The notes under the pieces are model-generated. The model saw nothing but the letters and a program-made list of their open reading frames with translations, was not told the DNA's origin and did not search any database. A program made the translations under genes and the position numbers. From contig CM055102.1 of NCBI GenBank assembly GCA_029204225.1, positions 34,900,585 through 34,964,584 on the forward strand: a DNA stretch of 64,000 nucleotides, given 5' to 3'. The stretch is from Diphasiastrum complanatum (Eukaryota > Streptophyta > Lycopodiopsida > Lycopodiales > Lycopodiaceae). Positions within the stretch are counted from its first letter, which is position 1; the number at the start of each line of letters is the position of its first letter. This document shows, piece after piece, positions 22,991 through 34,375 of the stretch.

Positions 22991-24330
22991 ACACAAAGCA
23001 TAAGTCTCAAGCATTCTCTTACTTCTTGAATTCAAAGCTATGGTTAAACTAAATTCTAATAGCAAAATCAAATGTGTAAGAAGCGATAGGGGAGGAGAGT
23101 TTATTTTAACCGAGTTTAATGATTATGCAAAGCAAATGGCATTAAACGCCAATTAACCACGTCCTACATGCCAGAACAAAGTGGTCTTGCCGAGCATAAG
23201 AATAGGACTCTTGTGGAAGCGTCTAGAACTATGCTCAAGGCAAGTGGTTTATTGCGAGGTCTTTGAGCTGAAGCTGTAAAAACATCAGCATATTTTCAAG
23301 ATCGATCGCCTCATGAAGCTATTGAAGGAAGGACACCCGAAGAGAAGTATTACCCACTTACACATTTTTGGATGCAAAGCCTTTGCACACATTTCTATCA
23401 AATTGCGGGAAAAGCTTGATGATAAGGCGGAGAAATGTGTCCTTGTTGGATATCCTTTGTATGAGAAAGAATACAAACTCTATAATCCTTCAACCAAGAA
23501 GACACAAACATGTTAGGATGTCCATTTCAATGAAAACAAGATGGCCGGTGCATATCTACAACCTGCGGACAGCCAAGTGAACAGCAACCTGGATTTTCTT
23601 TCCCTTGATCTAGAACAAGAGGAAGAAGGTGCTGCTCAAGATGCGGAGCAGATCTGACATCAAAATAGCCCTCATATGGTGATTTCCAGCAACCTACAAT
23701 GATTAATCCTCAGCCTAGTCCTCTTCCTCAACCCAAGAAACTTCCTCGATGGTACTGAAGACAATTGAAGGAGGAAAGATGATTGATAAAGCCGAATCTA
23801 GCCAACAAGGAGCTCAGAGAGTCTTAAGAGAGAGATTCAAAAGTTCAACTATGAATTTTGCCTTAATGGCAACTAAACATTGAAGAGCGAGGGATCCTAT
23901 GAAGAAGTTTCGCAACAAGAAGTATGGGTCGAAGCCATGAAGGAAGAGTATTCTTGTATCATGAGGAACAAAACATGGGTATTAGTTGAACCAATAGGTA
24001 CAAAGTGGGTATACAAAGTCAAGTATGATGACAAAGGCGCAATTGACAAGTACAAGGACAGGCTAGTAGCAAAGGAATATGCGCAAAAGGAGGGCATGGA
24101 CATAGATTTCGATGAAACATTTGCTCCCGTTGCCAAAATGCCCACCATTAGGTTTGTTCTTGCTTTAGCAACTCACTTTGGATGGGAGACACATCAAATG
24201 GATGTAAAATCCGCCTTTCTCTATGGTTATGTCGATGAAGAGATATATCTTTCCCAACCCCAGGGATTTGTAATGAAAGGGAGATAACGTCATGTATGTC
24301 ATCTCATTAAGGCTTTGTATGGACTTACGC
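22991..24330 (+). pseudogene. Second copia fragment: integrase to RT, broken
   Basis: Begins inside the integrase: IKCVRSDRGGEFILTEFNDY at about 23066-23125, followed after a shift by PEQSGLAEHKNRTLVEASRT, the third catalytic motif. A 23.3-23.5 kb part covers the region after the core (HLHIFGCKAFAH, LVGYPLYEKEYKLYNPS). The frame at 23880-24287 is a clean RT N-terminus: VWVEAMKEEYSCIMRNKTW, KWVYKVKYDDKGAIDKYK, RLVAKEYAQKEGMDIDFDET and HQMDVKSAFLYGYVDEEIYL. Stops just before HLIKALYGL. The lineage is close to, but not the same as, the neighbouring copia. Confidence 0.87.
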
Positions 24331-25683
24331 AGGCTTTTCCAGATTTAAAAGTGTTCAATGTTCTTGTTTGTTAGCATCTTAGATTCAACCCTTCAGCCCA
24401 ATATCATTTGAAATCACCTACACGAACTTCAAAGATATTGAGGTGAAATCTTTAGCTAGTACATGCAATAATTCTAAAAGAGTAAATTCTCTCTAATGCA
24501 AGCAAAAAGTGCTCTCCCATCTCTTCTTATGTGCAATGAATAGGTTGTGCACTCTAATCTCTAAAACTATGGATCTCATTCCCAGGCCACATCATGCGAC
24601 TGTTGTGAAGTTCACCTCTATGTGAAGTCTCTATTGTTGATATTCTCATTTGTTACTGGCATACCTGGCGGATCAAGGTCGCACAATTGAGGAGTGATAC
24701 TCTTACTCTCGTGTTATGAAAATTATTTTATGTGTGACATGGTTCTATCAATAATGCTAGCCAAGTCTCTTCATTGGTATAAGGCAATGACACATACTGG
24801 CAGAGGCTTATTGTTGGTATCTAACAACAACCATCTCCTTTCATACATGAGGCCTCTGGTAGAATCTCCACTCACTATATCCCGTTACGTTCAAGTTTTG
24901 CTTATCATATTTCCATGGCTGTGTGTGTGGCTTCATATAAGCTCTTTCCTTGTTATATTCTCTATGAAATACATATCATTTGGTTTCTAATGATGCCCAA
25001 ATGAACGAACTAATTCTGAATTTAAAGAGATATAAATGATTTTTGGTAGCAAAGGGTCTTTTAAAGCAAGCAATAATGACAAAAAGGGGTTACTAGTCAT
25101 ATGTGAAAAGCATTGAAGTCTTCCACTAATTCCTCTAACCTCCGATATGCTAGTACCAATTGATGACTTCAAGTCTCACCATCCAAAAAAGGTAAATTAA
25201 TCAACAAAGAGATTCTTACCATCCAATTCTGAGTCTTTGGAATCTGCCTGGCAAGAGCATGTATGCAATTCGTGGCATCCACGTGTGGTCTCAAAGCTGA
25301 TGGCACTAGAAATAATGTTGCATTCGATTCTTCAAGTTAAAATCCAGTGTTTAAGAAACTACTAAGCATATTTCTCAACAAAATCAAGTCCTATATTCAA
25401 GGCAGCCAAAGAGATGTCTACATGTATTAAAATGACATACATATATGTGCTAGAATGCCCACATAAGTTTCAATCATTGTGGCTTTAAGTTTTAGAAGCT
25501 AATAGTTCAAGAAAATATGACTATGAAAGCCCACATGCTTATTATAGATCGTGCAGAATGCAATGAAGACATACTCCATAATTCTAGGTTCAGTACATAT
25601 ATCATTTAAAATGACATACTCCATAATTCTAGGTTCAGTACAGATATCATTTAATCTGCCGTCAATAAAGTAGAAAGGAAAGC
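24331..25683. other. No gene recognised
   Basis: AT-rich with short frames only. A 45-bp tandem duplication (ACATACTCCATAATTCTAGG...) lies at about 25569-25658. Confidence 0.4.
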
Positions 25684-26400
25684 TTATTTATTCTTAGCAT
25701 ATTTCTTCTTGGGAGGGCACTCCACATGATCCACATCAATGTCAATGCCTGCATTCAAATTCTTTAAAGTGCACACATCTTCCTTGATTCGTTGATCAAA
25801 GTTCAAGAAAACATCTTTGGGAGCTCAAAATTGAAATCAATACAATATGAAGACTACATTAAATTTTCTAGCCTGCAGTAATTGGCTTGCAAACCAATCT
25901 TTTCCTGGCACAGAAAACGCAAAGACTAAGGAAAACACAAAACACCTTGCAATTTCATACTGAGGGTATCCTTTTGCAGATTTTGTTTTCTGAAAGAAGC
26001 TTAGTGACATCTTTGCTTGTGTATCGCTATATCCCAAACCAACACTCTACGATATCAAAACATTTCTGGTTTGTAACACATATTGAACAAAAAAATGTCA
26101 TTTAGCGGTAGCTTGATGAAATTTACCTTGCATTGCTCCTGCTGCACGTCAAACAGCTTCTACGTTGTCCCGCTTTCACTCCTTTCGCCCCTGTTTTGGT
26201 GAACAATGTGCATTCTATTATAATTACAGAAATCACAATTCAATCCAGCATGACACCAACCACAAGTTCCACCTCCTCTTGGAATCAGTCTCTAAGCAGC
26301 AAAGTAATCAGTAGGTTTGATCACAAATCTGTGAAGAAAAAATAAAATCACAATTAACCTTGTTTCAAGTTCATTGCAAAACATCCCTGATAAAAAATCA
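25684..26400 (-). pseudogene. Possible exon remnants of an unrecognised gene
   Basis: On the minus strand three open pieces are separated by plausible splice sites. The last (25821-25684) reads KDVFLNFDQRIKEDVCTLKN and ends HVECPPKKKYAKNK before a stop, an acidic then basic C-terminus typical of a real protein. Upstream a piece ending GYPQYEIAR (about 25960-26010) sits between TTTCAG and GTGTTT. Another (about 26327-26140) between TTCACAG and AAG|GTAAAT holds a Cys-rich stretch GGGTCGWCHAGLNCDFCNYN, interrupted by two TAG codons. The phases of the upper two joins agree. No family was recognised. It may be a fragment carried by the Helitron next to it, or an old host gene. Confidence 0.3.
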
Positions 26401-27177
26401 GTCCACCTGGCACCTATCAACAAACACCAACTATTCTGGGATCTGATTTTAAGAAAATCAGAGGAGGTTCAAAGTAGTAAGTACAAAATAAGCCATCTTA
26501 TAGCTAAATCACCTGCATCGTAATGTAAATCTGACACTATAACTTTAGCATTTTAAACCTAAATCAATCGAACATGTGTCTCCGCAGATTCATGAAGGCG
26601 CCAACAAACAATGGCTTCAGAAGCATCTCTTTCAATTCAATTCACCAGGACCAATGATGCTCTTAGTCCAAATAGAGCTCATAATATCCTTAAATCTTAA
26701 GAAGATAATAAGATTTTCAGGGTAATGAATCCAAGACATTCCAAATAGGTAAGCTTGCAAGGTAGAATGACCACTCTACAGATTTAAGATGCACATTTTC
26801 AAACATATATTGTCTCAAGAGACTTATGATTCAAACCCTCACAAGCCTCATGAACACAACGTTTCATTTGGATGAATAAAGTTGACTTATGTCTCTAACT
26901 TTCGAGGCCCCAAACTCCAAGTCATGAAATCATGCAAGCTAGATATATGAGATTCTTATAAGCTAAGATGGAATCTTAGGAATCAAAAGACACCACACAA
27001 GATGGATCAAAATGCTTCAAAAAGGGGTGCCAAAAAGCTGCAAATGGAAAAAGAATGGAGTGCTTAAATTTTTTTTAAAAAACCTACACATGGAAAAAGG
27101 GTGAGACATACTAAAAGGTGACTCGTTATGTCTCTTTCATAGTAGTTTGCCATAAAATATAACTCCCAAGGTATTCC
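26401..27177. other. No gene recognised
   Basis: AT-rich, short frames only. Further small exons of the minus-strand remnant could lie here but none could be supported. Confidence 0.35.
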
Positions 27178-27700
27178 AAGGGTCATATCACACTACACTG
27201 CCTAGCAAGTTCAAAATTTAAAATAAAGCTCTCCCATTGGTCTAGGGAGAAAAAATGGGCCTTCTACCTTTTTACATTAATATGCACTTGCCACTATGTG
27301 GCAGATGACATGGCAAGAACCTGTGCCGCATAGGGGCAACTCAAATCCATTTTTTGGGCCAGGCAATTAAGTTGACAAGCAATTAACCACCCCCCTTTCA
27401 AACCTGGCTGGCAAGTGCTAAATGAATAATTGGCTAACATTGTTGTCATACCATTGGTCCATTTTTCTTAAATTGCCCATAGTAGTTCAACATGTCAAGC
27501 AATGTCCCCAGGTCCAAAAATGGGCTTAACTTGCCCCTAGGTGGCAAGCAACCCATGCCACCTCATCTAGCACATGGTGACAACTCAAGCTAAGTTGAAA
27601 AGAGGGAGGCGAAGGAGATACATTTCTCCTCCCTAGACCAATGGGAGAACATCGTTTTAACTTTGGGACTTGCCGGGCAATGTAGTTTGAAACCACCCTT
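27178..27700. mobile_element. Fold-back (MITE-like) element with long inverted arms
   Basis: The left end AAGGGTCATATCACACTACA and the reverse complement of the right end, AAGGGTGGTTTCAAACTACA, are alike. They stay alike inward through GCAAGT..., CTCCCATTGGTCTAGGGAG (identical in both arms) and, after a gap, through the GGCA...GGGGCAA region near 27300 and 27540. Each arm is about 200-240 bases, with a loop near 27400-27480. No TSD was clear, so the superfamily is unassigned. The transcript would form a long imperfect hairpin. Confidence 0.8.
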
Positions 27701-27939
27701 ATTGTTCTTCTTAATAAAACACACACCGTTCTTTTAAAAATTCATCAATAAAAGTAATAAAATACTCTGCATCCTTTGCAAACTACCATCTATGAACATA
27801 AGTGCAACTATTAGCAAAGGGCTTTCAAAACATATGGACTTTAATTTTCTGATCACAATTTGTGATTAAGCCTTAGTTCAAAGTTTGAAAAACTTTCTCA
27901 ATTTACTGGCATGCCTTCCTCATCTATGAACTAACCATC
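27701..27939. other. Spacer, possibly further decayed Helitron sequence
   Basis: On the minus strand TGTCACATCAATGTTGAT near 27958 matches the CHINV start of the Helitron segment after Rep; below it nothing can be read. Confidence 0.35.
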
Positions 27940-28530
27940 TCCATCAACATTGATGTGACACTGAAAATAAAGGCTCAACCATCTATTCTACGGCACCACC
28001 CATTGGTTGTCCAAATCTACACCATTGTTTCTTCTTCTATACAAAGCATAATCATTGACAATGGCAGTCTCATGAACAAACTGTCTAGGATAACTTTTGG
28101 AGCAGTGCCCATCCTTCATACACGGGACGGGGTATTTGGATAACGTGATCCACAGGGTCCATGCATCATGCAAGTTTTCACTATCTCGTACAATTGAGGA
28201 TCAGTTTCCCTATCAGGAATTTCAACGCAAACGATATTGTCAAAATCTCTCATAGTTATGGGTTTGCAAGCATGTTCGAGTATTATCAAAATATGTGCAT
28301 GTGGCACTCATGTCTTTTGGAACTCCACAACATGCAATCTTTCTACTATGGCTCCAAATATTCCATCATCTTTCAAAAGATTGATCATACGTTGCAACTT
28401 CATATGAAACACTCGGGAAACTAAATTGGGCCTATCAACAGGTGTTTGCTGAAACTTTAAGTCCCTTTTCACTCCCTGCCAATTCGGATTGGCAATCATT
28501 GTGATGAACAGATCAGGATGAATCTTCACT
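27940..28530 (-). pseudogene. Helitron Rep (HUH nuclease) region, frame-broken
   Basis: Three overlapping minus-strand frames form one Helitron-like N domain. HPDLFITMIANPNWQGVKRD then DRPNLVSRVFHMKLQRMINL (28529-28308); VERLHVVEFQKT leading to MPHAHILIILEHACKP (28307 on), the PHxH block carrying the two metal-binding His of the HUH nuclease; then EIPDRETDPQLYEIVKTCM and HGPCG. The last frame reads MKDGHCSKSYPRQF, YRRRNNG and LDNQWVVP. These are the conserved blocks around the catalytic site of rolling-circle Helitrons. Frameshifts lie near 28310 and 28140. No helicase domain follows. Confidence 0.87.
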
Positions 28531-29026
28531 ATGAGGAGTCACACCTACATCCACAACTATTTCACTACTCCCGATATGCTCTACTACACCACTCCTACGT
28601 GGTTGTACATTGTTGTCTGAAGTCAATGTACCATCCCTACGTAGGGGCACATCTGCACTTCCTATAGTACATATTGACAAAGCCCTAGCCTTGGCTCATC
28701 TCCTATGGGCAATCTCTTCTTCCTGGCAGATCTACTTTCATTTTCCGGAATTTTGTATGGAACTGTGTTTCGCACAAATTCTGGGGTTATTGCTTGTTGG
28801 TCGGACTTTCCAGACAGACGTGTACTTAGTTTGACTCTGTTAAAGTGGTTATTCTGACGGCCATTTTGACATCTACAAATCTCCACTTAACCTTTTTTTT
28901 TTTGTTTATGTAAGAACATAGAATGTCTATAATTTATTTTTGATAAGTTATATTGTTACTATGCTGCAAATGGGTTGATGAAAAGAGCAAGTGTAGGTTT
29001 TGTAGAAGCACAAGATACAACAAAAT

Positions 29027-29031
<5 letters not shown>
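28531..29031. other. No gene recognised
   Basis: Probably decayed Helitron between the Rep part and the N-terminal part at 31 kb; no conserved block readable. Confidence 0.3.

Positions 29032-29097
<66 letters not shown>
29032..29097. repeat. (GA)n microsatellite
   Basis: About 66 bases of GA, ending AAGA. Confidence 0.97.
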
Positions 29098-29101
<4 letters not shown>

Positions 29102-29257
29102 GTTTGTTGTGTTAGAGAAAACTTATGTTCTCTCTTTTTATTGGGGGCCATGTTCTCTAAAACTTAAGTGACGGGCACTGGATTGCGATCTACAATGAGC
29201 GATGATGATTCTCTGGAATGTTCCAAAATAAGAGAAAATTTGTTTTTTGAAAAGTTC

Positions 29258-29370
<113 letters not shown>

Positions 29371-29762
29371 AGATTTAGCTTTGGCTAGTGTTTAGTTGTC
29401 AATCCACAATGCTTGTTACATGACCAATAGAATAAATATGTACACCAATACAATTGTCAATCCACAATACATCTAATTGAGAGAGAGTTGGGCATCTCGT
29501 GTAGCTGCCAGCCTGACAGAGCGAGAGAGAGAGAGACTGACACACAGAGAGACAAATAGAGTCTGCCTTCTTACTATGTCTGGGCTGGAGCCTGCCTGAG
29601 ATGCCAAGAAAAATGCTCGCCTACCACTGAGTAAGATGTCAAAAACGGTTGCCTGCCTACGATGCCACTCCAAAAAGATGCGATGACAGAATGCTATTCC
29701 AGAAAAGTGCGCTTGCATACTGTTATTCCAAACCTTTTAGTTTTCTAGGAAGTCGTTTGTTC

Positions 29763-29763
<1 letters not shown>

Positions 29764-29853
<90 letters not shown>
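29764..29853. repeat. (CA)n-(GA)n microsatellite
   Basis: Ten bases of CA followed by about 80 of GA. Open frames across it are artefacts. Confidence 0.97.
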
Positions 29854-29855
<2 letters not shown>

Positions 29856-29869
29856 TGAGCAAGGGAAGG

Positions 29870-30345
29870 AGGGAGCGTTCGCGAAAATATTTCGAAAAAT
29901 TTTCCTGAAGCCTTCCCAAAAATTTCGCAAAATTTCCCTAGAGCCTTCTTGAAATGGCCCTTGAAAAATGTATCTCGAAAAATTTCTCTGAAGGCTTCGC
30001 AAAAATTTTGCGAAATTTCCCTAAAGCCTTCGTGAAATGGCCCTCGAAAAATGTGAAGCCTTCGCGAAGGCTTTGAGGGCCAATTTCGAGAAGCCTTCGC
30101 GAGAATATCGCAAAGCCTTCTCGGATTTCACGAAACCTTTGCAAAGCGGCCCTCGAATAAATGCGAAGGCTTCGCATTTTTTGAGGCCCAATTTCGACAA
30201 GGCTTTGCGGGATTTTCACGAAGCCTCCTCAAAATTGGGCCTCGAAGCTTTCGCGAAGGCTTCGAGGCCCAATTTCGAGAACGCGAAAATCCCGCAAAGC
30301 CTTCTCGGATTTCAGGAAGCCTTCTCGAAATGGCCCTCGAAATTT
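29870..30345. repeat. Diverged satellite with strong palindromes
   Basis: Four or more degenerate units of about 85-110 bp, each carrying a GAAATGGCCCTCGAAAAATG-like segment (about 29950, 30035, 30145, 30325) and several TTCGCGAA or GCCTTC words. Two perfect palindromes stand out: AAGCCTTCGCGAAGGCTT (30056-30073), and a hairpin with 17-bp arms starting AAATTGGGCCTCGAAGC (30232-30248 with 30259-30275) around a 10-base loop. Long open frames occur on both strands because stop codons are excluded by composition, so coding is not claimed. Confidence 0.8.
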
Positions 30346-31089
30346 CACGAAAGTGGGTGGTCAAAGGTGACAGGGAATGTGTGTGTGTGTGTGTTTATTT
30401 TTATTTAGCGATGTGTGTGTCTGTGTGTGTATTCAATGTGTGGGTTTGAAAAACATTCATCACAAAAACCCAAATTGTTATAAAAAATTAGAGCAGCAAC
30501 AATTTCATATTCCAATCTTTTCAAAAAATAGACATCGGGTCATCTGATATTTTAGAAACCAATACCTGGGCATACACCATGTTTTCTAACATTGGCTCAA
30601 AGTCACTAAGTCTAACAATACTAACATGTCTCCAAAATATGAACTCCGCATAAGCTTCTATCAACCACAAAATGGAGCAGCAAGACACCTCATCACCGAA
30701 ACAAAATAACTCCATCAGGTCTCGCACAAAAGTCCTATGATTTATGTAGATCTTCGACATCTGCAACAATACCAAGAATGAATGTCAAAAAAAAAATGTG
30801 AACAAACAACACCACATAATCTTAACAATATATGATAACTCTGCATTTGAAAATTGCAAACTATCAAAAGTCATAAATTTGATATAACAAACACCTCACC
30901 AGAAACAACATTGCCAACATTGCCTCCACGTCACATAGAGCTTTATCTATGACAACTTGACTAATGTTTTCACTGCTTCCAGTACACCCCAAAACCTCAA
31001 ATTGTGAACGTAATCCTCAACCAAGTGACGCTCGACAACCTTCCATAACTGTACGGGATCAGAGGGGACATTGAGCTATCTATTTTCCA
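30346..31089. other. No gene recognised; probable Helitron remnant
   Basis: Starts with a short GT-rich tract (30380-30435). An 84-codon minus-strand frame at 30521-30775 shows no motif. Confidence 0.3.
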
Positions 31090-31660
31090 AGTTTCTACCA
31101 CACTCAGATATGATTCAAAGACGAATATCTATTGTATTGTTCACTCGCATAATTTGACGGACACTCTTAAAACTTTGCGCAAATGGATTAATCTCCAGCA
31201 TCACACTCTGAAGAAGACTCAACACATCAACACGGAGATGTTGATTGAGGGACAATCACTGACTAAGTTGTGCGTCATCTCCATCCATCATGTATATCTG
31301 CGAGAACGAAGGACGCTCACTAGGCAATAAGGAACCTATTTCATGGCACATCCTACCAGAAACTCTAAAACCGTAAGCACCACCTCTTGCATTGGCCGTT
31401 GATTTATCGATCTTTACTCCTAAGGATGCAAAGGAAAGACTATTGTTATAACTTGACTTACGAAAATGGATGCCAACTTCTTCTCCTATTGTTTACAAAT
31501 GTACCAAAAGAAGAGGTGGAGAAGGAATCATAGGCAACCTAACTTTTCCTTTCATGCAACAAAAAGAGCTATTGGTCTCCATTTTTCATCGCAGAGCCAA
31601 ACAATGGACACATGCAAACTCCATTGGTCCTACATCATGGCATGTAGGCGTATGATCAGA
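31090..31660 (-). pseudogene. Helitron N-terminal region, frame-broken
   Basis: Minus-strand translation follows the Helitron protein start. About 31640-31560 gives GPMEFACVHCLAL, then FCCMKGKVRLP, the Cys-rich zinc-finger-like block before Rep. About 31400-31340 gives YGFRVSGRMCHEIGSLLPSE, then PSFSQIYMMDGD. About 31270-31190 gives HLRVDVLSLLQ and EINPFAQSF. These match YxFRVxGxxYHxIGSLLP and PxxxQLYxxD blocks of plant Helitrons. At least three stops. It lies upstream of the Rep remnant at 27940-28530 in the same orientation, so both are probably one element split by repeats. Confidence 0.85.
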
Positions 31661-31779
31661 TGATGCAACTCGATATAACTGCGACCTTTTTTCTCCTAAA
31701 GAAGCAGTGACAACTCTAGGCTCATCATCTTCAACAGTAAATTGCAAAGCCTTACCGGACAGCTCCCTTGTATCGTTTT

Positions 31780-32644
31780 TTCCTTACAGGATGATCCCGA
31801 AGGAAGAAGATGAGGTTTCTAGGCAAACGAGGAGTTATTACGTACGGGCCACATTGGACAAAGTAAGTCCCCTTGGGGAGCTCCTATTTGATTAATCGAC
31901 AAGAAAGACGGAAGTATTTGTCTTTGTGTCGATTACAAAAAGCTTAATAAAATGACTATTAAGAACCATTATCCCTTACCTCGGATGGACGACTTAATGG
32001 ATCGATTAAATGGTGCTAAGTATTTCACCAAATTGGATCTTAGGTCGGGGTACCATCCAATTAGAATCCACGAGGGGGATGTTTCCAAAACTGGTTTTAA
32101 TTGCGGGTATGGCCATTGCAAATTTTTAGTAGGATTTGAAGATGTTAGTGTCTACAATCCTATCTTACACATGGTGGACCCTAGCAAGCCTTTCCTAGTG
32201 GAAACGGATGCTAGTGAGTATGCGGTGGGTGCAGTCCTTTACCAGATGATAGACCTATGGCTTTCAAGAACAAGAAGATGGACCCAGCTCAAAGTAGATA
32301 TTCTACTTATGAGAAGGAACTTTTTGTTGTCATCCATGTATTAAAGATCTGGAGATATCATTTGTACGGTTTTAAATTCATGGTTATGACGAATCATGAG
32401 TCTCTTAAGTTTATTTGTGATGCCTCGGACCTTAAGGGTCGTAGGCCGGTCGTAGGCCCGTTGGTCAGAACTCATTCAGGAGTTCGAATTTGACATTAAG
32501 TACCGTCGAGTACGTTGAATTGTGTCGTTGATGCTTTGAGATGTATTGGAGTGGTTAATCAGTTATGCTTTGTTGAGTTCCAATCCGAGTTGTACCTTTT
32601 TTCGCGAGACCTTTGTCAGACCGATGAGTTTCTTTGGTCGTATT
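31780..32644 (+). pseudogene. Ty3/gypsy RT and RNase H with internal deletion
   Basis: A lineage distinct from gypsy 1. MIPKEEDEVSRQ and YVRATLDKVSP start it. After a shift [20 protein letters not shown] and [15 protein letters not shown] are the RT palm. The sequence then jumps, without YxDD, to [20 protein letters not shown], the RNase H start, followed by [17 protein letters not shown] and HLYGFKFMVMTNHESLKF. The block before integrase ends near 32540. From about 32645 the sequence switches to a gypsy 2-like element. Confidence 0.87.
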
Positions 32645-34086
32645 TTGTGTACTTTGGGATTACCCTTGCGGCCAGTTCTGATGGGTCATCCGATTCTCCA
32701 TCCGTTTTTGGTGTATCCTATGATGGATTGGTATGTTCATATGAGATCTTTCTAGATGAGTTTTTCGGCTACAAGTTTTCAGTTGGGGCCTCTACTGTTT
32801 CTAGATTTGTTGCTATTATTTTCATGCATAATGTCTTTTTAGATGATGCATTGATTTCTTGGAGCTTCTAGAGCTTTTGGCATGCTGCTCTTCTCGTGAT
32901 ATGGGTCTTGAGGGTACCATGTGCCATTGTTACTTCTCATCATTCATGGGCCTTATGGATACCTTGCACTTTTGACCATGTTGGAGCACATTTCTCCATT
33001 TTATCCTTTGTCAAAATTATCTCTTTATGCTCCATATTTCCTGGCATATCGCTTGCTTTTCTATGCTATTACAACGTGCTTGTCATCATGCTTATGTTTC
33101 TACTCCTTGGTGTTGGTCTTCAGATGCTGCTATCTTTTCTTGGAGCACCTATATCATTGAGTTTGCACATATGGTTGATGGTTACGTGTATGACGTAGCT
33201 ATTCGCGATGAGTGTCCATCTCTTTTCCAATTTTCTTATTGGCTTCTCGTTGCTGATGCGGCTCTACCTTCTCATCCATTTTGGATACTTGGTATGATGT
33301 CCCTATCTTTTGGGCTGATCCTCTACTATCTTGGGCATTACTAATACCTTGGCATTCCTGGTTGCTGCTTGATCTTCTTCTGGTTCCTTGGCATTCTTGG
33401 TTGTTCCATATTGCTTGGTTTCAGATGACGCGGCCAAGATGTTCCCTTCGTCGCCACGATCTTAATCATGAGCTATTCCTTTTTTTACCAGTTGTCATTC
33501 ACCAGGTTCGTCTTCACCATAGTCGACGTTGCCGACAGATTCAGTTTTTGGTCCAGTGGGATGGTCGTCCTGTTGAGGAGGCCACATGAGAGCCTATTGA
33601 TTTCTTTTATCATATACCATCACTTGTGGATCAAGATTGTGCTCTTGCTGCACTTGTTGATTCCTCTACATCAGATGTTGTTGTAGTTGTTGATGCTCCA
33701 TGGCTTGTTTTTGTTTGATCCAGTTTCTTTTTGGCAGTTGGGTCTTTTTTTTTTGTATAGGGGAGAGTTATGGACTAGGCTCATTACATTTGCCATGTCC
33801 ATTTACATTTACTTTACTTTATGCATAAGCAGGCCTTGGGCCTTATTATCCTTTATTTGGACATTTGGACATATTACTGGAAAGTGGGGACCTGCCTTCT
33901 TGGAGGGTGCACTATTATCCCTCTCAGTTTGGCCCTAACCACTGAAAGCTTCCTTTTAGGGCTTCCTCTAGGCTATAAGTAGGAGATCTGTGTCATTTGT
34001 TTCTCAACTGATGATATTGATCTCTCTCTGTAGTCTCCTTAATCTCTCTTTCCTGCTTTCTAGGATTAATGGGTGCATTCATAACC
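32645..34086 (+). mobile_element. 3' half of a gypsy 2-like non-autonomous element
   Basis: From 32645 the sequence follows the gypsy 2 filler (54.7-55.1 kb, opposite strand): both can be read as YFGITLAASS(D/N)GSSDSPSV and DDALISW. The integrase tail seen in gypsy 2 is mostly missing here. A chromodomain remnant follows at about 33500-33717 (QVRLHHSRRCRQIQFLVQWD, stop at the next Trp), then a purine tract AGGGGAG and an LTR at 33766. The 5' half is missing. Confidence 0.8.
33766..34086 (+). mobile_element. LTR of the gypsy 1/2 family, diverged
   Basis: Starts AGTTATGGACTAGGCTC and ends GCATTCATAACC. About 320 bp; shortened relative to the 424-451 bp of the other copies by internal gaps. Confidence 0.8.
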
Positions 34087-34375
34087 AAGTCTGACCACAA
34101 AATCCATGGAAATACTTTCTCACTTCTTGCTGGGAATTTCCAATGAATGCAACAGACCAGCTGCTTTGAGTCTTTCCACTTTATTAACTTGGCATTGTTC
34201 ACACCTCTGAACATAAGCCTCAATATAACCTTTCATTTTTCCCAATAAAATTATCTCTTAATAAGGTCAAGTGTCCTCTGTATACTAAGGTGTCCCGCAC
34301 TGGTGCTATCGTGGCGCTCATGCAGGATTTGGGCCCTAATGTCCGCGATATCTGGCACACAAACTTTCCTCTACG
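34087..34375 (-). pseudogene. gypsy integrase zinc region and first catalytic motif
   Basis: Minus strand: HERHDSTSAGHLSIQRTLDL, then GYIEAYVQRCEQCQVNKVER (the H..H/C..C zinc-binding part of integrase), then ESISMDFVV with the first catalytic Asp. It ends abruptly at the LTR end of the neighbouring element at 34086. Confidence 0.8.

Noticed and set aside
29649-30408. Long frames on both strands through the (GA)n tract and the satellite
   Set aside because: Frames exist because GA repeats and GC-rich palindromic units lack stops; both strands are open equally and no motif appears.
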